Origin: Bacillota bacterium
GTDB lineage: Bacteria > Bacillota > UBA994 > UBA5500
Assembly: GCA_023436245.1 (NCBI GenBank)
Contig: JAEZJZ010000020.1
Location: 41,365 to 105,364 of the forward strand
Reading direction: 5' to 3'
Length of the DNA stretch: 64,000 nt
The notes beneath the pieces are model-generated. The model saw nothing but the letters and a program-made list of their open reading frames with translations. It did no database searches and was not told where the DNA came from. Positions within the stretch are counted from its first letter, which is position 1. Each line of letters opens with the position of its first letter. Positions 1 to 7,794 of this stretch are shown piece by piece. Made by a program: the position numbers and the translations under genes.

Positions 1-433
1 TATGAACGTAATACCTGAGGTCATACACCTTTTGGTAGCCCAGCCTCTTGTAGAAGGCGATGGCCGGCTCGTTGCCAGCAATTACCTCCAGAAAGAGCTG
101 TTTGCATCGATTCTCTACGGCCTCGCGGCGATGCAGTTGATAGAGCGCGTGCCCGACTTGCCGTCTTCTGTACTCTGGGATAACGCACAAGCCACCGCAC
201 CGCATGGTGCGGATGCCCTCGTAATGGCGGATGCCCCCAAGGATCATTCCCACAGGCAAAGAGCCATCATAGGCAATGAAGGAGTGCTCCAGCTGATTCC
301 ATGCTGGCTGGAAGAACCTCTCCGCGAACACTTGATAAGGAACATCCAGCTTCACTGTGTAGTCGGCAAAGCCAGACCGAAACGCTCGGTACAGGTCAGG
401 CAGATTGTTGCACGAGCATCTCTCATAACGCAT
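1..433 (-). CDS. GNAT N-acetyltransferase, 3' end cut by window edge
   Basis: Reading leftward from an ATG at 433 gives 144 residues before the window ends. The fold signature is the acetyl-CoA-binding segment CVIPEYRRRQVGHALYQLH followed by a late segment ending in NEPAIAFYKRLGYQKVYDL, typical of GNAT beta4/alpha3 and the beta6-beta7 tail. The family moves an acetyl group from acetyl-CoA to an amine on a small molecule or protein; the substrate cannot be told. A GGAGGGAGG ribosome binding site lies about 10 bases before the start. Only the last few residues are likely missing. Confident at family level only. Confidence 0.85.
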   Translation of the reverse strand, partial: MRYERCSCNNLPDLYRAFRSGFADYTVKLDVPYQVFAERFFQPAWNQLEHSFIAYDGSLPVGMILGGIRHYEGIRTMRCGGLCVIPEYRRRQVGHALYQLHRREAVENRCKQLFLEVIAGNEPAIAFYKRLGYQKVYDLRYYVH

Positions 434-502
434 GACGTCTATTCCTCCCTCCACTTTCGGCGTCCCGCGCCGCAAGACCCATGTCCCGCCCTGTTTCCAC
501 CA

Positions 503-571
503 TTGATCACTTCATCCTAGTATCGGTCGAGAATGCCCAACAAACCGCTCTTGGTTCAATCGTTTCATCTC
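503..571 (-). pseudogene. Decayed copy of the 5' end of pepV
   Basis: From an ATG at 568 the minus strand reads MKRLNQER and then shifts frame. It closely matches, base for base, the ribosome-binding-site and first ~20 codons of the intact pepV gene that begins at 19489 (MKRLDKER...), including the GGAGATGAAACGATTG context. Only about 65 bp survive. It is a stray fragment, presumably left by duplication or recombination, and it fuses onto the 3' end of the neighbouring lipoprotein frame. Confidence 0.6.
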
Positions 572-1029
572 CAAACGATAAGTACTCCAGTTCTTGTTTG
601 TTCCACAACAGGGGCGTGATCACCTTCGTGCACGGCTACCTTCAGCATGCTCTCGTAGTCCTGGAAGGGCCCTGGGTTGCCCGGGGAAACCATCCGCAAC
701 TCGCTATCGCTCCAGGCCATACCCACGATGGACGAAGGTGCATCAGGACTGCCCATGGCCGCATGAAACGCCTTCAGAGTTGGGTAACTCCTGACGGTGT
801 ACTCCCCTGTCTGCACCGGCTGCAAATCATCAATAATGCGTTGATAGTTTTCCTCCAGCACCGCCAGCACGTCCTTGGCCGCAGAGTTGTGACCCTTCGC
901 ATAGTAGACCACGAAGTTGGCCGAGTCCAGCATCTCAAATCTCGGCTCGACACTCGTCGCCATGCAGCCGGTGCCTAACAACGCGGGTATGATTGCGATC
1001 AACAAGAGACGCCTTAGTCGTGGCAGCAT
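565..1029 (-). pseudogene. Lipoprotein with HExxH zinc motif, truncated
   Basis: The start at 1029 (MLPRLRRLLLIAI...) has a GGGGAGGTG site just upstream and gives a lipoprotein signal with lipobox LGTGC (Cys 22). The mature part resembles small secreted gluzincin-type peptidase domains: a segment with YPTLKAFHAAMGSPDAPS and then VAVHEGDHA, which keeps the HExxH zinc-binding pattern. The frame ends about 20 residues later at 565, inside sequence matching the start of pepV, so the downstream third metal ligand expected of a gluzincin is missing. I read it as a 3'-truncated, probably inactive gene. Confidence 0.6.
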
Positions 1030-1279
1030 AATCACCTCCCCTGTCTGCACAAACTTTAGACCACCCGTTCGCATCGACGATCTGCTTAGGAACATACCCG
1101 GAAGAACACTCCTCACTCATTTGATGAAGCATCGTCAGTGTTTATTCGCAGGCTCATGGTTCTGGAGTCAGCAACGTTGGCCCTGCCAAACAGGCATTGT
1201 GGACGGGGTGCAAAACGAAGCACGGACGCGCCGTGGTGAGAGGGAACAAGGAAAGGGGTTTGTCCCCCGTCCCAGTGAT

Positions 1280-1311
1280 AACCTAACCTGGGTCCTAACC
1301 TTGGTTAGGTT
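1280..1311. terminator. Hairpin in the 1030-1389 intergenic stretch
   Basis: AACCTAACC and GGTTAGGTT form a perfect 9-bp stem around a 14-base loop, just after a GGGGTTTGTCCCCC run. The stretch 1030-1389 lies between divergent genes and holds no other object I can support. The hairpin may be a diverged member of palindromic family 1 or a leader structure for the gene starting at 1390. Confidence 0.4.
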
Positions 1312-1389
1312 TCTTCGCTTTCCTGGTTGATTATGATCACAGAGGGCTCAGGCACGAGCTCAAACTACACATCTTTGGGAGGTTACTTC

Positions 1390-2310
1390 ATGCTCAAACG
1401 TTTAGCAGCCCTAGCCCTCTGTCTGATGATCGCCATCTGCCTGTTCCCGCCAACCGGCCAGGTCAGCGCAGCCGCCCTCGACAACGAGGACATCGAATCC
1501 ACAGCGTGTGACCCAGCATTGTTCGCGGAAGCCACTTTCATCGACCGCTGCAACACGGAATACGACTGGACTATCAGCAATCAGCTGTGGGATGACCAGG
1601 GCATGCCGGTCGGAATCTTTCAGGACAAATACTACACATTCATCCCCAATGAAACCAAGGTCTACCCAATCATCAGCCGCCCGGATCTCTACGACACCTA
1701 TCTGGTACTGTACAGCGCCAATGCTGACGGAGAGATCATCCAATTGGATGTGCCGACTAGCGAGATTGAACAATCAAATGGCGTCTGGGACTACATCCTC
1801 GAACCAGAACTGACTGCCGGACAAACCTACTACATTCGGGTATCATCTATCGAGGGCGGAGACGGGATCATCACCGTGCTGGAAGAGGCAGAAGACCAAG
1901 AACAGCCAGATAGTGCCACCGGGCCGCAAACAGCTTCCCTCACAACCAAGGTCGGCGAAGCTGGCTATTCGTTCGGCGGGGAAACCAAAACCATGGCTGC
2001 CTGCTACCTGAAAAATGACGACACCATGATGCCGATTCGCATGCTGCAGGATTTAGGCGTCAGCTTTGCCTGGAATAGCGCCACGCAGACTGCCACCATG
2101 GTTTTCGGTGAGAACACAGTCCGCTTGACTGTCGGATCGAGCGAAGCGCTGGTCAATGGGGAGACTGCGGCAATCGTCGGCGCCAGTGGCAATCCGGTGG
2201 CGCCAGAGCTCGCTCCGGGCCGCACCATGATTCCGCTGCGCTTCGTCAGCCAGCAACTAGGGTTCCGAGTGAAGTGGGAACCCGGTCACCTAATTACCAT
2301 CACCCGCTAG
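1390..2310 (+). CDS. Secreted protein with C-terminal copper-amine-oxidase-N-like stalk domain
   Basis: The start at 1390 (MLKRLAALALCLMIAICLF) has GGGAGG seven bases upstream and gives a classic signal peptide ending near VSAAA; total 306 residues. The middle is an extracellular beta-rich segment of no clear family. The C-terminal ~105 residues match the stalk domain seen in many Bacillota surface proteins: MPIRMLQDLGVSFAWNSATQ and, near the end, MIPLRFVSQQLGFRVKWE. Such domains are thought to act as surface stalks or peptidoglycan-proximal modules; they carry no amine oxidase activity. Likely exported to the cell surface. Confidence 0.75.
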   Translation: MLKRLAALALCLMIAICLFPPTGQVSAAALDNEDIESTACDPALFAEATFIDRCNTEYDWTISNQLWDDQGMPVGIFQDKYYTFIPNETKVYPIISRPDLYDTYLVLYSANADGEIIQLDVPTSEIEQSNGVWDYILEPELTAGQTYYIRVSSIEGGDGIITVLEEAEDQEQPDSATGPQTASLTTKVGEAGYSFGGETKTMAACYLKNDDTMMPIRMLQDLGVSFAWNSATQTATMVFGENTVRLTVGSSEALVNGETAAIVGASGNPVAPELAPGRTMIPLRFVSQQLGFRVKWEPGHLITITR

Positions 2311-2339
2311 CAATTGGCGCGCGGAAGCTCGGTCAGGAA

Positions 2340-2372
2340 AATGGAACGAGGGGACTGGCCCCGCGTTCCATT
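2340..2372. repeat. Palindromic repeat family 1, copy a
   Basis: AATGGAACG and CGTTCCATT are perfect inverted arms around a GGGGACTGGCCCC core. It lies 30 bp after the stop of the stalk-domain gene. Other copies with the same core but different arms are at 3802-3833, 4723-4753 and 31054-31082; a related element is at 57486-57536. Confidence 0.75.
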
Positions 2373-2569
2373 CTGATCGAGAAGATCAAGGAGACCCGTG
2401 ACCAGCGTTTCATTCCGTTCCTGGAGGTCTGGAAAGCCGTCGCCTTCCGCAAGATCCAGGCGGCCCTGGAACTTGCCATCGGGGCTCTGAGCAACTGAGG
2501 CGGATGAAGCACTTGGGCGGCAAAATGGGTTTTCTGAGCAGCTCGGGCGTTCCAAGGGATGTCTCACCT

Positions 2570-3139
2570 TCACCCCCAGTGTGGCTCGCCCGACCCCGAG
2601 ATGAAGTCAGCCACTTGGCATAGCCACACTATATGATCAGAACCCGCTCCCCAGTAATCCTTGGCCACTACAAAGGGTGCCCCGAACTTGCGCAGCCAAC
2701 GCTGCTGCGCGCGGCGGAAGCCGCTGTCCAGGCAGAATTGCGTTACGCCGGAGCGGGTGAGATGAATCATCATCGCCCCAATCAGGGCCGACCCGATTCC
2801 CTGGTCTTGATGCCCGGGTAGGACATAAAGACTGCCCAGTTCCACCACCGAATGCAGTTGGCTACCGGCGCAGCGGCGGATATCTTCGTTGCACTGCCCA
2901 ACGGAGACCGTGCCCACCACTGTTCCCTGCAACTTGGCAACCAGAAAGTGAGTTTCTGCAGCAGGTGCGAGGGAGGCTGCAAGCATCCTCTCCTTCTGCT
3001 CTACCTCGGCTTGAATGTCGGCCTGCAGATGGCCCAGTCCTTCCTTGTCAAAGGCGTCGGGAATGGCAGCAGCAAAGACGTGCGCGGCTGACGGCAGATC
3101 TGCAGCAGCAAGGTCTATGATCGATAGACCGGCAATCAC
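2570..3139 (-). CDS. GNAT N-acetyltransferase
   Basis: A GTG at 3139, nine bases after AAGGAGG, gives 189 residues; the open frame continues upstream but into repeat DNA. GNAT features are the central strand VGTVSVG, then ELGSLYVLPGHQDQGIGSAL (acetyl-CoA pyrophosphate loop QDQGIG) and the C-terminal strand FVVAKDYWGAGSDHIVWLCQV. The substrate is unknown. No operon partner: an HxlR regulator lies upstream on the same strand beyond a block of palindromic repeats. Confidence 0.8.
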   Translation of the reverse strand: MIAGLSIIDLAAADLPSAAHVFAAAIPDAFDKEGLGHLQADIQAEVEQKERMLAASLAPAAETHFLVAKLQGTVVGTVSVGQCNEDIRRCAGSQLHSVVELGSLYVLPGHQDQGIGSALIGAMMIHLTRSGVTQFCLDSGFRRAQQRWLRKFGAPFVVAKDYWGAGSDHIVWLCQVADFISGSGEPHWG

Positions 3140-3217
3140 GGTGACCAACCTCCTTATGGGAAATTCTGGATGAAGTTCGGAGCAATCGCGGAGTGAGGAG
3201 CACGAGGGCAATCCGTC

Positions 3218-3317
3218 GGGTCGCATGCATGCGACCCCTACGGGCATACGGGCGGCTCAACGGCAACACTGACGGGATTGGGCGGCTGCGCGACCCCTAC
3301 GGGCATACGGGCGGCTC
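3218..3317. repeat. Partial family 3 palindrome plus 28-bp direct repeat
   Basis: GGGTCGCATGCATGCGACCC (3218-3237) is a perfect 20-bp palindrome, identical to the middle hairpin of the longer family 3 element at 9558. A 28-bp segment starting GCGACCCCTACGGGC occurs at 3231-3258 and again at 3290-3317, so this is a shortened, internally duplicated copy. It lies just upstream of the GNAT gene. Confidence 0.7.
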
Positions 3318-3324
3318 CGCAGTT

Positions 3325-3699
3325 CTACGCCCGACCTAGCTGCGTGATGGCCCGGCACTTCAGGCAGAAGGTACACTCCACATTGTGCACTCGGTCCTGC
3401 GTCAGGCCGAAGTTGCGCAGTGCTTCCAGCACGGCGGCCAGCGCAGCGCCCGTCTTGCTAAGTGAGTACTCCGCCCGAGGCGGAACCTCGGGGAAGACGG
3501 TTCTGCTCACCAGCCCGTCCTGCTCCATCTCCCGCAGTTGTTCAGTCAGCACCTTGGAGCTGACTTGGGGTATCTCCCGCGCCAGCTCGCCATAGCGAAC
3601 TGGTCCCTGCGACAGTGCCTTGATGATCAGAATCTTCCACTTGCCGCTGATCATCGCCAAAGTCGCTTCGATGGGGCACATCGGTTTCTGTTCATCCAT
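3325..3699 (-). CDS. HxlR-family transcriptional regulator
   Basis: 124 residues from the ATG at 3699, with GGAGGGG in front. The HxlR winged-helix signature is complete: MCPIEATLAMISGKWKILII, the recognition region VSSKVLTEQLREMEQDGLV and the wing RAEYSLSKTGAAL. The N-terminal Cys before PIEATL is the residue used by several family members for thiol or electrophile sensing. The C-terminal extension carries three further cysteines (CTFCLKC), which is unusual and could bind metal. It is divergent from the racemase-family gene at 3854, with a 14-bp palindrome in the shared control region. Confidence 0.88.
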   Translation of the reverse strand: MDEQKPMCPIEATLAMISGKWKILIIKALSQGPVRYGELAREIPQVSSKVLTEQLREMEQDGLVSRTVFPEVPPRAEYSLSKTGAALAAVLEALRNFGLTQDRVHNVECTFCLKCRAITQLGRA

Positions 3700-3736
3700 C
3701 AAATCCCCTCCCACTGGAGCCGACAATTACCTCTTC

Positions 3737-3750
3737 GTAAGCATGCTTAC
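3737..3750. promoter_or_regulatory. Probable HxlR operator palindrome
   Basis: GTAAGCATGCTTAC is a perfect 14-bp palindrome in the divergent region between the HxlR gene and the racemase-family gene. It sits 14 bp upstream of a -35 box for the rightward gene. HxlR proteins are dimers that bind such inverted repeats next to their own gene; the assignment here is inference from position and symmetry. Confidence 0.5.
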
Positions 3751-3764
3751 AAAAAAGTGCCTAC

Positions 3765-3793
3765 TTGCAGAACTATTGTCAAGCAGATATTAT
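3765..3793 (+). promoter_or_regulatory. Sigma-A type promoter for the racemase-family gene
   Basis: TTGCAG (3765-3770), a 17-bp spacer and TATTAT (3788-3793). Transcription would begin near 3800, so the family 1 hairpin at 3802-3833 would be at the extreme 5' end of the mRNA. Confidence 0.5.
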
Positions 3794-3801
3794 CCTCTTG
3801 G

Positions 3802-3833
3802 AATGGAACGTGGGGACTGTCCCCTCGTTCCAT
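3802..3833. repeat. Palindromic repeat family 1, copy b
   Basis: ATGGAACG and CGTTCCAT arms around GGGGACTGTCCCC. It lies between the promoter and the GGAGGTG ribosome binding site of the gene at 3854, six bases before that site, so it may influence expression of the mRNA leader. Confidence 0.75.
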
Positions 3834-3853
3834 CCTCACGGAGGTGCTGATTC

Positions 3854-4546
3854 ATGAAAAAGGTTGGTTTGGTCGGTGGCATCGGCCCGGCATCAACTCT
3901 GGACTATTACCGTGGTATCATCGAAGGTTATCGCGCACGAACAGGCGGCAATAATTATCCGTTCATCCTCATTGACAGCCTGAACTTGACAGAGATGTAT
4001 GACTTGGTCGACAGCAAGCAGTGGCAGCCGTTTACCACTAAGCTGGTTGACTCGATCAACTCCCTAGCCGCCGGGGGAGCGGAGTTCGCCGCCATGGCCG
4101 CTAATACCGCTCACATAGTCTTCGACGAAGTGCGCCGTCAGTCCCCCTTGCCGGTGCTCAGCATCGTGGAGGAGACCTGCAAGCGGGCAAAGGCGCAGGA
4201 CTGCCATCGGGTGATCGTCTTCGGCACCGCCTTCACCATGAGCAGCAATCTGTATACCGCCGCCTTCGCCAAATACGGCATCGAGGCCTTTGTCCCAACG
4301 GAGGCGGAGCAACAGGCGATTCACGGGATTATCTTCCCGCACTTGCAGGAGGGTATCGTCCTGCCAGAGGAAAAGCAGACGATGCTAGCCATCGCCCAGC
4401 GGATGATCGCCGATCACCAGTCCGACGGTTTGATCCTCGGCTGCACTGAACTGCCGCTGATCATTCAGCCCGGCGACCTGAACGTGCCCCTGCTGAACAC
4501 GACGCAGATTCACATCGATGCCATAGTGGCGCATCTACTCGCCTAG
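3854..4546 (+). CDS. Aspartate/glutamate racemase family protein
   Basis: 230 residues, start set by GGAGGTG seven bases upstream. The N-terminal KKVGLVGGIGPASTLDYYR and the late LILGCTELPLII are hallmarks of the Asp/Glu racemase superfamily, which interconverts L- and D-amino acids with two general acid/base residues. The second catalytic Cys (GCTE) is present, but at the first site the motif reads MAANTAH, with Ala where Asp racemases have Cys and YgeA-type enzymes have Thr. It may therefore have altered chemistry or none. Probably controlled by the divergent HxlR regulator. Confidence 0.75.
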   Translation: MKKVGLVGGIGPASTLDYYRGIIEGYRARTGGNNYPFILIDSLNLTEMYDLVDSKQWQPFTTKLVDSINSLAAGGAEFAAMAANTAHIVFDEVRRQSPLPVLSIVEETCKRAKAQDCHRVIVFGTAFTMSSNLYTAAFAKYGIEAFVPTEAEQQAIHGIIFPHLQEGIVLPEEKQTMLAIAQRMIADHQSDGLILGCTELPLIIQPGDLNVPLLNTTQIHIDAIVAHLLA

Positions 4547-4664
4547 CCCAGAGAGCTTACCGGTTCAAGCATTGTCACCAAACCAGAAGCGACAACAAGC
4601 GTGCTGAATCTCGGACAAGACCCCCATGATTGCTAATCACAATCTACGATGAAAGCTCAAGCCG

Positions 4665-4717
4665 GTCATCCTGAGCGCACGCGAAGGATCCAGATTCTTC
4701 GCTGCGCTCGGAATGAC
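4665..4717. repeat. Palindromic repeat family 2, copy a
   Basis: GTCATCCTGAGCGCA at one end and TGCGCTCGGAATGAC at the other form a long imperfect stem enclosing GAAGGATCCAGATTCTTC. A second copy is at 38863-38909. It lies in the 3' region between convergent genes, next to a family 1 hairpin. Confidence 0.65.
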
Positions 4718-4722
4718 ACTGA

Positions 4723-4753
4723 ATGAGACGAAGGGTCTGGCCCTTCGTCTCAT
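4723..4753. repeat. Palindromic repeat family 1, copy c
   Basis: ATGAGACGAAGGG and CCCTTCGTCTCAT are perfect 13-bp arms around TCTGG. The core is shifted to GGGTCTGGCCC and the arms differ completely from copies a and b, yet remain complementary. Between convergent genes it could also end transcription from either side. Confidence 0.7.
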
Positions 4754-4777
4754 CCGACGGACTTTCTAGGAAAGGGG

Positions 4778-5737
4778 CTAGGCTTCCGGCAAGGTTTTGC
4801 CGGTGAGCGACCAATCATAGCTGCCGGTGACTTTCACGCTCCGTTTGCCGTCCTTTAAACCAAACTCGAAGCCAATCGGGAATGAGAGCGCCTCGAACCG
4901 GTCGCCGCCCATCGGAATCAAGCGCATGTTGGACCACCAGGACAACTGACAGTAGAGCACACCGGCTACCGCCTTGAAGGTAATGGCCCGCTCACTGCCC
5001 GGCTCCACCAGGTAGCGCCCAACATACCGTTCAGGGTCAATGGCGATAGCTTCCGGCTGCGCCTGGTAGGACAGGCCCAAGTACTCGGTCAAGCGCCGCA
5101 GATGACGTTCCCATGCTCCGTCAGACGTGACCAGCTTGATCTTGTTACCTTGATAGCGCTCGAACATCGCGTCGGAAATCGCTTGGTATTCATCCCACAT
5201 GGCATAGATGCTCGCCTCACCTTGGTACTCGCGCTTGGCGAAGTAACCGAAGCTGGCCGGATCAAGAACCAGGCGCTGCCAGCTCTCGCCGCGCACTCGG
5301 AACGCTCGCTGCAATGTGGCCCTGACGTCGGCCTGCTGCAGGAACACCACAGTGGGATTCAGGCGAGACGTGATCGCCATCACCTGATCGTAGAACTCGC
5401 GGATGCGCTCGAGCGGATAATCCGCATCGAAGAAGTAACGAATGATGTTGGAGTAGAGACAGCCCTCCATGATGTACACCCGGCCCGACTGCTCAATCTC
5501 AGCAGTTAGCCTGGCCCATCTGGCGTACATGTCGGCCACATTTGCCGCCATGCCCTCGGCTGAATGCAGCGAGCCCGCCGTGAACTCGCCCTCCCGAATG
5601 GGGTGCCGCTCAACTTCCTCGTGCAACCAGAGGTGCGGTATGCCGTTGCCTTGGAACTGCCTGGCGAGCTGCTGAGCGGTCGTGGACTTGCCGGAGCCGC
5701 TCATTCCGGTGATCATGATCAACTTAGTGTCGCGCAT
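4778..5737 (-). CDS. P-loop kinase-like protein of unknown substrate
   Basis: 319 residues from an ATG at 5737, preceded by GGGAGGG. The Walker A motif is MITGMSGSGKSTTAQQLA at residues ~8-25; VYIMEGCLYSNIIRYFFD looks like a Walker B strand of the small-molecule kinase type. The C-terminal ~90 residues (after YVGRYLVEPGSERAITFKAV) form a separate beta-rich domain with no family I recognise. The layout suggests an ATP-dependent phosphotransferase. It lies between two racemase-family genes. Confidence 0.65.
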   Translation of the reverse strand: MRDTKLIMITGMSGSGKSTTAQQLARQFQGNGIPHLWLHEEVERHPIREGEFTAGSLHSAEGMAANVADMYARWARLTAEIEQSGRVYIMEGCLYSNIIRYFFDADYPLERIREFYDQVMAITSRLNPTVVFLQQADVRATLQRAFRVRGESWQRLVLDPASFGYFAKREYQGEASIYAMWDEYQAISDAMFERYQGNKIKLVTSDGAWERHLRRLTEYLGLSYQAQPEAIAIDPERYVGRYLVEPGSERAITFKAVAGVLYCQLSWWSNMRLIPMGGDRFEALSFPIGFEFGLKDGKRSVKVTGSYDWSLTGKTLPEA

Positions 5738-5846
5738 GTATATCCCTCCCAGTCCTGCCTAGGGCCAGTATATTGGGCCCCACTGGGCTGAACAAGTGCC
5801 GTGTTTGGTTCAGAGCCATTCTCTGCTAGCGCGGTCACCGGAGCGG

Positions 5847-6536
5847 CTACTCCATCGCCTGCAATGCCGCTTGCCGGGCGTGAAGGTAGCAGGTATCAAA
5901 CAGCTGAATGGGGGCGTCGCCCTGCTTCACCAAGAGTCCGATTTCCGTGCACCCAAGGATGACCGCTTCCGCGCCTTGTCGCTGCAATCTCTCAATAATC
6001 TGCAGATACTGACGCTTGGACTCTGCCTTGATCTTCCCCAGACAGAGCTCTCCGTAGATTACGTCATGCACCAGTTGCCGATCGGCTTGGTCTGGAATGA
6101 CCACCCTGAGGCCATGACTCTCCAGCCTACCACGATAGAACTCCTGTTCCATGGTGAACCGCGTCCCCAGCAGGGCTACCGTGTTAACCCCAGCGTTTCG
6201 CAAGGCTCCTGCTGTCACATCAGCGATGTGCAGCACGGGAATCTGCACGGCCTCTGCAATCTGGCGGACCACCTTATGCATTGTGTTGGTGCAGAGCACG
6301 ATGAAGTCTGCCCCGGCCTGTTCCAATGCTGCTGCGGCCTGAGCCATCATCTCCCCACTGCGCTCCCATTCCCCTCGGGCCTGCAACATTTCCACCTCGT
6401 GAAAATCCACACTGTAGAGGATGCACTTCGCTGAGTGGAAGCCGCCCAGCACTTCCTTCACTGTCTCGTTGATCACCCGATAGTACTCCAGCGAACTCTC
6501 CCAGCTCATGCCACCGATTAGGCCGATGGTCTTCAT
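5847..6536 (-). CDS. Broad-specificity amino acid racemase, YgeA-like
   Basis: 229 residues from the ATG at 6536 with GGAGGAGTG upstream. N-terminal KTIGLIGGMSWESSLEYYR and VLCTNTMHKVV match the YgeA/RacX branch, where Thr of the TNTMH motif and Cys of GCTE act as the two catalytic residues; both are present here (LGCTEIGLLV). Such enzymes make D-amino acids for cell wall remodelling or signalling. Clearly paralogous to the family member at 3854, but with an intact first catalytic site. Confidence 0.82.
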   Translation of the reverse strand: MKTIGLIGGMSWESSLEYYRVINETVKEVLGGFHSAKCILYSVDFHEVEMLQARGEWERSGEMMAQAAAALEQAGADFIVLCTNTMHKVVRQIAEAVQIPVLHIADVTAGALRNAGVNTVALLGTRFTMEQEFYRGRLESHGLRVVIPDQADRQLVHDVIYGELCLGKIKAESKRQYLQIIERLQRQGAEAVILGCTEIGLLVKQGDAPIQLFDTCYLHARQAALQAME

Positions 6537-6727
6537 AGTCGATCACTCCTCCAAACGCATTATGAAGAAACCCCTCGCATGACGAGGGCGACTCCCTCTC
6601 CACTCTGTGGACATGAGCTCAACGCCACCGATAGAATTGAGTGCCGCGACCTCTTGCGATTACCCAAGTGATTACAGGCTGCCGAAATCCTGGCCACGCA
6701 TATGCGCTGCAGCAATCTCCTTCTCGC

Positions 6728-7456
6728 CTACAGAAACACCTCGTTCAATCGAATTGCCAGGTCTTCAAATACCGCCGACCGAATTGCATCGTCTTTGCCA
6801 ATGACCAGCGTGCGGTCTATATCCCGCTCCGGAGAGAAGACATGTTGCATGATGCTCTTCCCCTGCGGATCAACAATCCAGTATTCCGAGACCCCGCTCT
6901 TCATGTACAGCTGTAACTTGGTAGCCATGTCCTTGCCTTTGCTAGTCGGAGACAGCACTTCCACGATCAAAGTGGGGAGTCCCTCATACTTACCGTCCGC
7001 ATTCACCTTATCCTCGTCGCAGATGACCACGATGTCGGGCTGCACCACATTAGGATCCTCTTCAAACCTCGTGGCATAACCAAAGAGGCGCACGTCCAGC
7101 GGCGCCGTCAACGATCGGCAGGGCTTCCCTCTGAAGTAGGCATAAAAGTGTGCAGCTATCTCACTTACCACAACTTGATGGGTGAAACTCGGTGAGGTCA
7201 ACAGGTAAACTACACCGTCAATCAGCTCGTAGCGCTGTTCGGACGACTCGACCAACAGCATGTACTCTTCGTAGTTGATCCGCCTGTTCTCTCGATAACA
7301 GCGCCCTTCTTCGCGAATGAGGCAGTAGGCCGGATCGCTGTACCTAACCAGCTTCGCTACACTCTTGCCATTCTTGAGAACAATTACATCTTCCTTCTGC
7401 ACCAATGACAAGTACTTACCGAACGCATTCTGTAGATCCGTGGCGCTGACGCGCAT
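6728..7456 (-). CDS. Phd/YefM antitoxin domain fused to Uma2 (DUF820) nuclease-like domain
   Basis: 242 residues. The first ~40 (VSATDLQNAFGKYLSLVQKE then NGKSVAKLV) form a Phd/YefM-type antitoxin DNA-binding head. After a ~30-residue linker comes a Uma2 domain of the PD-(D/E)XK nuclease fold: YELIDGVVYLLTSPSFTHQV, then QPDIVVICD and LIVEVLSPTSKGKD with KLQLYMKSGVSEYWIVDP, which carries the expected acidic and Lys active-site residues (PD...EVL...K). Uma2 proteins are widespread, often in many copies, and poorly understood. The head suggests self-regulation at the promoter 7486-7514. Fusion of the two is the notable point. Confidence 0.75.
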   Translation of the reverse strand: MRVSATDLQNAFGKYLSLVQKEDVIVLKNGKSVAKLVRYSDPAYCLIREEGRCYRENRRINYEEYMLLVESSEQRYELIDGVVYLLTSPSFTHQVVVSEIAAHFYAYFRGKPCRSLTAPLDVRLFGYATRFEEDPNVVQPDIVVICDEDKVNADGKYEGLPTLIVEVLSPTSKGKDMATKLQLYMKSGVSEYWIVDPQGKSIMQHVFSPERDIDRTLVIGKDDAIRSAVFEDLAIRLNEVFL

Positions 7457-7485
7457 ACCGCCACCCCCTCGGTAGATTTGCTATA

Positions 7486-7514
7486 ATTATATGGTATATT
7501 AGCTAATAGAACAA
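7486..7514 (-). promoter_or_regulatory. Promoter of the Phd-Uma2 gene
   Basis: On the minus strand TTGTTC (7514-7509), a 17-bp spacer and TATAAT (7491-7486). The spacer and -10 lie inside an imperfect AT-rich inverted repeat beginning GCTAATATACC and ending TTATAGC, a plausible binding site for the protein's own Phd head. The 7457-7794 stretch otherwise holds the rightward promoter and leader listed next. Confidence 0.55.
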
Positions 7515-7669
7515 CGCCTATCTTAGCTAAACCTGGCGATCACCTCGCCAGGAGTTCTCCGCACAACGCGCTCCTCCGGTCACACTAACTGACTATTGCT
7601 CTGAAGCCGGTGACTGGTCTCGCGGGGGACAAGATGTCTCCTACGGCTGGGAATATCTATGATACAATA

Positions 7670-7678
7670 GCAGCAAGA
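7670..7678 (+). promoter_or_regulatory. Extended -10 promoter for the lipoprotein at 7795
   Basis: TGATACAAT is an extended -10 element; no good -35 is seen, which is usual for this class. Transcription would start near 7685, leaving a ~110-base leader with strong secondary structure. Confidence 0.4.
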
Positions 7679-7713
7679 ACTGCGGAGAGCTAATGACCAT
7701 GTGGATCTGTAAC

Positions 7714-7773
7714 GCCAAGTCAGCGGAATGACTGAAGCCCCGAACCCGGGTCTTCGGTCAGCGCTTTCTTGGC
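7714..7773 (+). promoter_or_regulatory. Structured mRNA leader with alternative hairpins
   Basis: GCCAAG (7714) pairs with CTTGGC (7768-7773), enclosing TGACTGAAG (7729-7737) paired with CTTCGGTCA (7752-7760) and capped by CCC/GGG. A competing hairpin AGTCA...TGACT (7719-7733) would break the inner stem. It fits no riboswitch consensus I know. It ends about 20 bases before the start codon, so control of translation or attenuation is possible. Confidence 0.4.
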
Positions 7774-7794
7774 ACTAAGGTGAGGTGTGAAACG

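Noticed and set aside
2..520. 172-codon plus-strand frame at the left edge
   Set aside because: It is antisense to the GNAT acetyltransferase, whose motifs are clear on the minus strand.
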